Assembly (NCBI GenBank): GCA_023145315.1
Contig: JAGLEA010000154.1
Location: forward strand, 1 to 6,142
Source: Psychrilyobacter sp.
GTDB lineage: Bacteria; Fusobacteriota; Fusobacteriia; Fusobacteriales; Fusobacteriaceae
Direction of reading: 5' to 3'
Length of the DNA stretch: 6,142 nucleotides
The notes below the pieces were generated by a model, which worked only from the letters and a program-made list of their open reading frames with translations, made no database searches and had not been told where the DNA came from. This document shows, piece after piece, positions 1 to 5,087 of this stretch. The position numbers and the translations under genes are program-made. How positions within the stretch are numbered: position 1 is the first letter of the stretch; the number at the start of each line of letters is the position of its first letter.

Positions 1-713
1 TGATAGTATGAGAATCCAAAATCTATACCATCTTTTGAGTTAGTAAATCTAGCTCCAAATTGATCATCTTTAAATTGTTTTTGAGATGGATAAAAATCAT
101 TAGAAGATTTTCCTAACTTACCCAATCCAGCATCTAAACCTTTAAGTGACTTTGGTTGCCACGGACCATCTTCAGCATATTTATTAGGATTGAATTCAGG
201 TGTATAGACTAACTCTATCCTAGCCTCACTGTCATCAAATGGAGTGTACAGGAATCTAATCATATCTTCTCCGATTAGTTCCTCTCTATATTCACCATTG
301 ATAAAGTCACGATAATCAGTAGCATTGATACTATTCACTAGATGTACTTTATCTCCTTTTCCCCAAATTAATTTTTCTCTACCTATCTCTACTTGCACCT
401 TACTACCTAGATAAAGTCTTGTATAAAACTCTTCTACAAATAGTCTTTCATCATATTTATCAAGTGTAAAGTCACCAATCAAATCAACATATTCACTTTC
501 AATTTTTGGTTGTAAATTTAAATAAGGTAGATCTTTTTTATATCCATCTTGCATATTTACTCTATTTTCATACCCAATATGCCCTTTTAGGCTAGTGGTA
601 AAGTAAGATTTACTTTCTCCAGAATCTCCGAAATCATCAAAATCGTCAAAGTCATCAGCTAGTGCAATACCACTCATTAGAATGCATCCAAGTATAATTA
701 AATGTTTTTTCAT
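1..713 (-). CDS. Outer-membrane beta-barrel protein, DUF1302-like, C-terminus cut off by window edge
   Basis: Partial gene: ATG at 711-713 and 237 codons open to the left edge without a stop. Residues 1-19 form a type I signal peptide (MKK, hydrophobic core, cleavage after GIALA). The mature protein begins with three DDF triplets and GD (residues 20-30). From about residue 38 on, alternating polar/aromatic stretches look like beta strands. GREKLIWGKGD (111-121) followed by INATDYRDF (129-137) resembles the 'GRQ..WG...INP.D' signature I associate with DUF1302-type outer-membrane proteins, which often neighbour RND/MMPL genes. It is the last visible gene of the leftward operon, 66 bp after the LolA-like gene, with a GGGGGAA ribosome site at 719-725. 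The likely role is the outer-membrane component of the transport system; the substrate is unknown. C10 is not a convincing lipobox. The barrel assignment is fairly sure, the family name less so. Confidence 0.72.
   Translation of the reverse strand, partial: MKKHLIILGCILMSGIALADDFDDFDDFGDSGESKSYFTTSLKGHIGYENRVNMQDGYKKDLPYLNLQPKIESEYVDLIGDFTLDKYDERLFVEEFYTRLYLGSKVQVEIGREKLIWGKGDKVHLVNSINATDYRDFINGEYREELIGEDMIRFLYTPFDDSEARIELVYTPEFNPNKYAEDGPWQPKSLKGLDAGLGKLGKSSNDFYPSQKQFKDDQFGARFTNSKDGIDFGFSYY
624..656 (-). repeat. Acidic DDF triplet repeat at mature N-terminus of the barrel protein
   Basis: Codons 20-30 of the barrel gene encode DDFDDFDDFGD, directly after the predicted signal-peptidase site. 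The Asp and Phe codons vary between units (GAT/GAC, TTT/TTC), so the repeat looks kept at protein level rather than made by very recent slippage. A related acidic-Phe repeat lies in the transporter of the same operon (2661-2720). Confidence 0.75.
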
Positions 714-718
714 ATTTG

Positions 719-725
719 TTCCCCC
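719..725 (-). promoter_or_regulatory. Ribosome binding site of the barrel gene
   Basis: Reads GGGGGAA on the minus strand, 5 bases before the ATG at 713. It is G-rich rather than a classical AGGAGG. It supports this start because the start also gives a complete signal peptide. Confidence 0.6.
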
Positions 726-745
726 GTCTATTAATTTTTTATAAT

Positions 746-773
746 TTTAGCCCTCTCAAAAGAGAGAGCTAAA
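746..773 (-). other. Intergenic stem-loop between LolA-like and barrel genes
   Basis: In the minus-strand transcript, TTTAGCTCTCTC and GAGAGGGCTAAA form a 12-bp stem with a single U-G wobble and a UUUU loop. It starts 6 bases after the LolA-like stop codon. The bases after it are A/T mixed (AATTATAAAAAATT), not a U-run, so a classical intrinsic terminator is unlikely. It may protect the 3' end of the upstream message, act as an RNase processing site or reduce read-through into the barrel gene. The role is inferred; the pairing is seen directly. Confidence 0.6.
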
Positions 774-779
774 TAAATT

Positions 780-1604
780 TTAACGTTTTCCTGTTTTTAA
801 GAAAGTTTGAGTAAATAACTTAGGATTGATTTTACCGTTATATCTTAAGTTATAGTTTCCACTTTTACCTTTAATGATGTTAAGTTCAGTTTTATGTCCA
901 GTTTCTAAATCTACCATAGTTGTGTTAAATATAGTCCAAATCCCTTGTACTTTAGCAATGTTATTTTTAACTGTCATTCTTTTTTGAACCTTTCCTGTTT
1001 TTTTAGAATATAAATCAGCTTTTACAACTACCAAATTATCTTTTATTACCCAAGAAACTCTCTTTGAATATTGAGCATCTTTAAGATCTTTAGGAGTAGA
1101 TTCTACTACGTAACAATCATACCCTTCAAATTTTTCTTCTCTTAATAATTTATGTGTATCTTCAAATACTTCTCTAGTTTCCATATCTCCATAGCTCATA
1201 TCTGAACCAACAAACTTAGAAGATTTATCAGAAGATGAGATTCTTCTAACTCTTCCTAGTGCAGGAAGATAGATCCATTTATCATCATCTGTTCCAAATT
1301 CCTTTTCAACTTGTAAGAATCTTGTGTCTTTTATAGAAGCAGGTGTGGCAAATGCCATAACTACTTTTGATAGATCTTTTTCTTTATCATATTTCATTGA
1401 CCATGTTTGTAATTTACGTGTAGATTCTACATTTCCTGATTTACCGATTAATATCATTTCTACCTGTGCAAGTAGTGTATCTCCAGTATCTCTATCCTTT
1501 ACAGCTTGTGCGATTTCTGTACCTGTCATAGCAAAACTTGAGATTGTGATTAATAGCCCAAGAATTAAAGTAGTTATTTTTTTTCCAAAATTGAATTTTT
1601 TCAT
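780..1604 (-). CDS. LolA-like periplasmic protein (outer membrane lipoprotein-sorting protein family)
   Basis: This 274-residue protein has a signal peptide (MKKFNFGKK, hydrophobic stretch 10-24, likely cleavage after SSFA at 25) and no lipobox, so it should be soluble in the periplasm. The central block W110-I-Y-L-P-A-L-G-R-V-R-R-I122, then SSSDKSS (123-129), GSDMSYGDM (133-141) and E142, matches the conserved core of the LolA-like 'outer membrane lipoprotein-sorting protein' family as I know it (Pfam LolA_like type), found next to RND/MMPL transporters. Family members are thought to carry lipids or lipoproteins in a half-barrel fold; the cargo here is unknown. By hand count the mature part has about 44 Lys/Arg against 34 Asp/Glu, so it is net basic. 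It lies 72 bp after the transporter gene. The start is supported by GGAGGGAA at 1608-1615. It is not a standard LolA of the LolCDE system. Confidence 0.85.
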   Translation of the reverse strand: MKKFNFGKKITTLILGLLITISSFAMTGTEIAQAVKDRDTGDTLLAQVEMILIGKSGNVESTRKLQTWSMKYDKEKDLSKVVMAFATPASIKDTRFLQVEKEFGTDDDKWIYLPALGRVRRISSSDKSSKFVGSDMSYGDMETREVFEDTHKLLREEKFEGYDCYVVESTPKDLKDAQYSKRVSWVIKDNLVVVKADLYSKKTGKVQKRMTVKNNIAKVQGIWTIFNTTMVDLETGHKTELNIIKGKSGNYNLRYNGKINPKLFTQTFLKTGKR

Positions 1605-1607
1605 TTG

Positions 1608-1615
1608 TTCCCTCC
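1608..1615 (-). promoter_or_regulatory. Ribosome binding site of the LolA-like gene
   Basis: GGAGGGAA on the minus strand, three bases before the ATG at 1604, is a strong Shine-Dalgarno sequence that fixes the start. The segment just upstream is A-rich and follows the intergenic stem-loop, so the site should be exposed. Confidence 0.7.
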
Positions 1616-1628
1616 GTTTTATTTTTTT

Positions 1629-1668
1629 GCTTTCAAGATCTACTTATAAAAAGGAAGGTCTTGAAAGC
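1629..1668 (-). other. Intergenic stem-loop between transporter and LolA-like genes
   Basis: GCTTTCAAGA (1629-1638 on the plus strand) and TCTTGAAAGC (1659-1668) are perfect 10-base inverted repeats. The stem can extend by two pairs beyond one mismatch, leaving a loop of about 14 bases. On the minus-strand transcript it starts 9 bases after the transporter stop codon and is followed by an A-run, not a U-run, so it is not a normal intrinsic terminator for the operon. It probably stabilises or processes the polycistronic mRNA. The loop contains a pyrimidine-rich CCTTCCTTTTT stretch that could in principle pair with the purine-rich ribosome site downstream; this is speculative. Confidence 0.6.
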
Positions 1669-1676
1669 TTTATAAA

Positions 1677-4319
1677 TTATTTAATTTTTGATATAAATTT
1701 AGGTTTGAATATGTTTAATAATATTGGTAATAAGATCATAGATCCCATAGATGATGTAAACATAGTAATACAGATTAGTAATCCTAAATCTTTGATAGGG
1801 TTAAAGTTTGAAAATACTAAAACTGCAAATCCAAATGCTACAGATGCTGCATTAAATACAATTGCTTTCCCTGAAGTAGTCAAAGTGTTTTTAGTTACGA
1901 TTTCCAAATCATCACTTTTTAGTCTTTCAAAGTTATACGCTGATAGGAAATGAATTGTATAGTCTACTCCAATACCTATTGCTATAGATGCTACCATTGC
2001 TGTACCAACATCAAGTTTGATACCTGCAAACCCCATTATTCCAAAGTTTATGAATAGTGAAAGGATAAGAGGTATTATACCAAATATTCCTGCAATAATT
2101 GATCTAAATGAGAATGCAACGATTATAAATACTATTGCCAATGAAGAGATGATACTCCAAATTTGGCTTGATACAATAAGGTCATTAACTGCTAAATTCA
2201 TATCTCCAGCACCAGATATAGTTACTGTGTATCCATCAGGGAAGTTCTCATTAGCATAATGATGAATCTCCTCTTTCAAATCAGAAATAAATATATTACT
2301 AGCTGTTTTAAGTTGGAATACAACTCTTGTAGATTTTGGTTCTAATATATCATCTGTAAATGAATCTAATTCACCAGAATAAAGTAGTAAATATTGAGAA
2401 ATTAAGTTTTTTAAATCTTCTCTAGTTTCTGCTGGATATTTTGCTGGATCATAGGGAACTTCGTTATAAGCTTCCCCCTCATAGTTGGTTGCTCTGTTGA
2501 TATTCTCAACTAATTCTTCAGCTGTTAAATTTAATCTTTTTGCATCATGAAGAGCATTATTAAGGATTTTTATCATATCTGCTTCACTAATTTTTTCTGT
2601 ACTTGGTGAAACTTTGACTACTTCATTTGTAGAAACTGTTGTTTCAGCTACTATAGAGTCGTCATCTCCAAATCCATCGTCATCAAAACTATCATCATCA
2701 AAGCTATCGTCTCCAAATCCATCATCATAAACTTCATCACTAGCAATAGATGTGTCATCTTCTACATTAGTTTGAGTTTTTTCTTCAGGAACATTCATTG
2801 CTTTATTCATTCTTTTGATAAAATCTGCAAAAGTAACTACATTTCCAACTTCTTCATAATTTGATTGGAAATGATACTTCATATCGTCAAGATCTTTAAG
2901 GATCTCGGGATCAGTCATATCCCCTTTATTAGTACCAGCGACTACTACATTTATAAAGTTACTTCCGTTAAAATTTTCATTAAGATATTCGTCAGCTTTT
3001 CTAACGGTAGTTCCCTCTTTGAAAAATTTAACAATTATACTATCTATTACTACTTTAGAAGTTCCATAGATTGAAAACATTAGTATAAATGAAGTTAAGA
3101 TAAGAATTGTAGTTCTTCTTTTAGTAAAAAAGTGATAAGAACCCATCATGATCTTTGTAATTAATGTGTCCTCTTCATCTTCTGAAATACTACTAAGTTT
3201 TGGTCTTTTAAGTAATAGGATACATGGAATTAAAGTAAGTGCTACTACAAGAGCTCCAAAAACTCCTAATGCTGTAAATAATCCAAAGTTTTTAATAGGA
3301 ATAATTTTACTAGTAGCAAGTGAACCAAATCCTGCAATAGTTGTTAGTGCTGCTAAAAATACAGCAGTACCTACTTTCTCTACATTGTGTAAAACAAGTG
3401 ACTTATGCTCTTCATCACTAATTTCTCCATTATGTTTTTTTAGATCATCATAATAGTGGGATATAATATGAATACCGTATGCACTCCCCACTGCTATTAG
3501 AAGTACAGGGATGATAGTCGAGACCATAGTAAGAGGAATTCCCATTCCTGCCATCAATCCTAACGACCATATAGTACTTATAATTACTGTAAGTAATGGT
3601 AAAACTACTCCACTAATTGTTCTAAATGAAAGATATAGTGAACCAATTACAATTAGAAGAACAAATGGAATTAAGTTTCTCATATCTATTTGCATACTTT
3701 CACCCATCATGGTATTAAGTATTGGTTGACCAGCAAGATAATATTCTATATTTTTATCGCTAGAGTGCTCCTTTAGGATTGTTTTCATCTCATGAAAAAC
3801 TCCCTCTTGGTCTATTGCTGTTGATCCGTATTCAAATTGAACTAGGATAGTTGTAGCTTTAAAATCATTAGTATACAATGATTTTTTATACATTGGTTTC
3901 CAATCTAATAATTTTTCTCTAATTAGATTAAGATCTTCTTGAGTTTGAGGTAGATTTTTTACAATATCTTCAACTTCCATACCTTCAGAAGTACCTTTAA
4001 TAAAATCTGTATTAGTTAAGGCTTGAACTTTATGAACATGTTCTAAACTCTCAAAGCTTTTAGTAAGCTCATCAATTAATTTAATATGCTCTACTGTTAA
4101 AATACCATTTTTTTTGAAGTTAACACCTAATAAGATAACATCAGAACTTCCAAAAGTTTCAGAAGCACTATCATCGTGAAGTCTAGCAGGATGTCCATCA
4201 GGTAAAAATATTTTTACATCATTATCAATTACTATCTTAGGTAGCTGTGATGCAAAGGCCAATGTTATTAGTGTGATAATAACTATGACTAGTTTTGGAA
4301 AGTTATACAATTTTTTCAT
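1677..4319 (-). CDS. RND superfamily transporter of the MMPL/HAE-3 (COG1033) type
   Basis: This 880-residue inner-membrane protein has the full two-half RND layout. TM1 lies at about 9-26, periplasmic loop 1 at 27-212 (with FLPDGHP at 38-44), TM2-TM6 at about 213-370, TM7 at 403-423, loop 2 at 424-714 and TM8-TM12 at 715-870. TM10 carries GVDYTIH (784-790), the usual Asp-Tyr proton-relay motif. The equivalent place in TM4 reads GSAYGIH (278-284), with Ala280 where the Asp would be. Loop 2 contains an acidic low-complexity insert (about 520-556) with four [GS]F[GD]DD pentapeptides. One polypeptide holds both halves, as in MmpL/HpnN-like exporters, which typically move lipids or other hydrophobic molecules; the substrate here is unknown. 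The gene overlaps the regulator gene by 17 bp and has AGGAGG at 4326-4331. The LolA-like and barrel genes downstream suggest it hands cargo across the periplasm. Family certain, substrate not. Confidence 0.92.
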   Translation of the reverse strand: MKKLYNFPKLVIVIITLITLAFASQLPKIVIDNDVKIFLPDGHPARLHDDSASETFGSSDVILLGVNFKKNGILTVEHIKLIDELTKSFESLEHVHKVQALTNTDFIKGTSEGMEVEDIVKNLPQTQEDLNLIREKLLDWKPMYKKSLYTNDFKATTILVQFEYGSTAIDQEGVFHEMKTILKEHSSDKNIEYYLAGQPILNTMMGESMQIDMRNLIPFVLLIVIGSLYLSFRTISGVVLPLLTVIISTIWSLGLMAGMGIPLTMVSTIIPVLLIAVGSAYGIHIISHYYDDLKKHNGEISDEEHKSLVLHNVEKVGTAVFLAALTTIAGFGSLATSKIIPIKNFGLFTALGVFGALVVALTLIPCILLLKRPKLSSISEDEEDTLITKIMMGSYHFFTKRRTTILILTSFILMFSIYGTSKVVIDSIIVKFFKEGTTVRKADEYLNENFNGSNFINVVVAGTNKGDMTDPEILKDLDDMKYHFQSNYEEVGNVVTFADFIKRMNKAMNVPEEKTQTNVEDDTSIASDEVYDDGFGDDSFDDDSFDDDGFGDDDSIVAETTVSTNEVVKVSPSTEKISEADMIKILNNALHDAKRLNLTAEELVENINRATNYEGEAYNEVPYDPAKYPAETREDLKNLISQYLLLYSGELDSFTDDILEPKSTRVVFQLKTASNIFISDLKEEIHHYANENFPDGYTVTISGAGDMNLAVNDLIVSSQIWSIISSLAIVFIIVAFSFRSIIAGIFGIIPLILSLFINFGIMGFAGIKLDVGTAMVASIAIGIGVDYTIHFLSAYNFERLKSDDLEIVTKNTLTTSGKAIVFNAASVAFGFAVLVFSNFNPIKDLGLLICITMFTSSMGSMILLPILLNIFKPKFISKIK
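2661..2720 (-). repeat. Four tandem 15-bp units encoding [GS]F[GD]DD in the transporter
   Basis: Transporter residues 534-553 consist of GFGDD, SFDDD, SFDDD and GFGDD, encoded by four adjacent 15-bp units. The outer two peptides are identical and so are the inner two, giving an A-B-B-A order. Synonymous codons differ between units. The array lies in periplasmic loop 2 within a longer Asp-rich, probably disordered stretch. Tandem units of this kind can change in copy number between strains. Confidence 0.85.
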
Positions 4320-4908
4320 TTCGTTCCTCCTGTAAATTATGTACCATTTTTATTATATGATTAACTGAAGATTCTAAAGAATCTCTATTTAAATCCTGAA
4401 TATTTAGTAGCTCTCTCTCAGCAGCACCACGAATAATACCCCAAATACTATCTATAAAAATAATTTTTTGATCTCGGGTGGCATTTGGAAACTCCCAAAT
4501 TAATACTTTTGTTAAAATATCAATAGAGTCGTGTGTATAGGTAGAAATTATTGTGTGAACCTCGACTTTATCAATCTCTGAGAAAGCTTTTAAATAAAGG
4601 CTATAAAAATCTTTTCCTGTTAGAGATAGAGCGTTATATATGTTATCTATAAATAAATTCATGTTTTTATAAATAGAGTAATCCTCACTTATGGTAGCTT
4701 CTACTTTATTATTAAAAGTTGTCAAAAAATCTTCTACTATAGCTACAAATATAGCATCTTTATTTTTAAAGTATTTATAGAGGCTTCCTTCGGCTATTTT
4801 TGCTTTCTTTGCAATTTCTAATGTTTTCATCCCTTGAAAATTTTTAGTTTTTAGAATTTCACGAGCAGAATCTATTATTAATTGACGCTTATCTATTTTT
4901 TTAGTCAT
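4303..4908 (-). CDS. TetR/AcrR-family transcriptional regulator
   Basis: This 201-residue regulator, counted from the chosen ATG at 4906-4908, has a typical TetR N-terminal DNA-binding domain. Helices run from about residue 8, with the helix-turn-helix in TLEIAKKAKIAEGSLYKYF (29-47) followed by KNKDAIF (48-54). The remainder is a variable all-helical ligand and dimerisation domain, so the inducer cannot be predicted. An in-frame ATG at 4929 would add seven residues, but it follows the operator directly and has no Shine-Dalgarno, whereas AAGGAG at 4914-4919 lies 5 bases before the ATG at 4908. It is the first gene of the operon and its end overlaps the transporter start by 17 bp, so translation may be coupled. 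It most likely represses its own operon through the palindrome at 4933-4948 and releases it when the transporter's substrate or a related lipid-like signal appears. The role is inferred from family and position. Confidence 0.9.
   Translation of the reverse strand: MTKKIDKRQLIIDSAREILKTKNFQGMKTLEIAKKAKIAEGSLYKYFKNKDAIFVAIVEDFLTTFNNKVEATISEDYSIYKNMNLFIDNIYNALSLTGKDFYSLYLKAFSEIDKVEVHTIISTYTHDSIDILTKVLIWEFPNATRDQKIIFIDSIWGIIRGAAERELLNIQDLNRDSLESSVNHIIKMVHNLQEERNEKIV
4326..4331 (-). promoter_or_regulatory. Ribosome binding site of the transporter gene, inside the regulator gene
   Basis: A perfect AGGAGG on the minus strand, six bases before the transporter ATG, is embedded in the last codons of the regulator gene. 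It allows strong translation of the transporter and re-initiation by ribosomes finishing the regulator. Confidence 0.75.
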
Positions 4909-4913
4909 GGATT

Positions 4914-4919
4914 CTCCTT
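4914..4919 (-). promoter_or_regulatory. Ribosome binding site deciding the regulator start
   Basis: AAGGAG on the minus strand, five bases before the ATG at 4906-4908. No comparable site precedes the alternative ATG at 4927-4929, so the shorter regulator is preferred. Confidence 0.75.
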
Positions 4920-4932
4920 TTAAAATCATTAT

Positions 4933-4948
4933 GAGTGAGTGCTCACTC
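4933..4948. promoter_or_regulatory. Probable TetR operator palindrome
   Basis: GAGTGAG, two central bases (TG), then CTCACTC: perfect 7-bp inverted arms, the size and shape of a TetR-family dimer site. It lies just downstream of the predicted transcription start (about +4 to +20) and upstream of the regulator ribosome site, a classical position for repression by blocking polymerase. The layout is similar, with transitions at several positions, to TGAATGA-type operators known for some fatty-acid-responsive TetR proteins such as Bacillus FadR; this comparison is from memory. Binding itself is inferred. Confidence 0.8.
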
Positions 4949-4958
4949 TTTCAAAGGA

Positions 4959-4987
4959 AGAATAACATTAAAATTACCTTAAGTCAA
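4959..4987 (-). promoter_or_regulatory. Leftward promoter of the regulator-transporter operon
   Basis: On the minus strand TTGACT (4982-4987) is the -35 box and TATTCT (4959-4964) the -10 box, 17 bp apart. A TG at 4966-4967 gives an extended -10 (TGTTATTCT). Transcription should start near 4952, immediately before the operator palindrome. Confidence 0.7.
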
Positions 4988-5023
4988 GAGTTTCTTAAAA
5001 TACTGTCTATAAATTCTATAAAC

Positions 5024-5055
5024 TTGATTAAACTTGTAAAATATAGTATTATAAT
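5024..5055 (+). promoter_or_regulatory. Rightward promoter of the U32 gene
   Basis: TTGATT (5024-5029), a 17-bp spacer, then TATTAT (5047-5052), which overlaps a perfect TATAAT at 5050-5055. The start would be roughly 5060. It is back-to-back with the leftward promoter; the two -35 boxes are 36 bp apart. The TetR palindrome lies about 75 bp upstream, so direct control of this gene by that site is not obvious. Confidence 0.55.
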
Positions 5056-5077
5056 AGGTAAATAAAAATTAATTATT

Positions 5078-5084
5078 GAGGTGA
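5078..5084 (+). promoter_or_regulatory. Ribosome binding site of the U32 gene
   Basis: GAGGTGA ends three bases before the ATG at 5088, a good Shine-Dalgarno sequence that fixes this start. The protein begins directly with the conserved APAGD motif. Confidence 0.7.
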
Positions 5085-5087
5085 AGT

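Noticed and set aside
684..686. Cys10 in the barrel signal peptide as a lipoprotein lipobox
   Set aside because: The hydrophobic stretch before it is only about five residues, and LGC with Leu at -2 is a poor lipobox; the GIALA site nine residues later is a better signal-peptidase I site.
746..773. Stem-loop read as an intrinsic terminator ending the operon
   Set aside because: The leftward transcript has no U-run after the stem, and another operon gene with its own ribosome site follows at once.
1324..1953. Open frame on the plus strand antisense to the LolA-like and pump genes
   Set aside because: It lies opposite two well-supported genes, has no ribosome site or recognisable motif, and crosses their intergenic stem-loop; it is a shadow of AT-rich coding sequence. 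The shorter plus-strand frames inside 2017-3729 are rejected for the same reasons.
4909..4929. Upstream in-frame ATG giving a regulator seven residues longer
   Set aside because: No Shine-Dalgarno precedes it and it abuts the operator palindrome, while the ATG at 4908 has AAGGAG at good spacing and gives a normal TetR N-terminus.
5007..5036. Short direct repeats (CTATAAA twice, AAACTTG twice) upstream of the U32 promoter as a second regulator site
   Set aside because: Copies are short, in very AT-rich sequence where such matches are frequent, and show no symmetry typical of a known operator.
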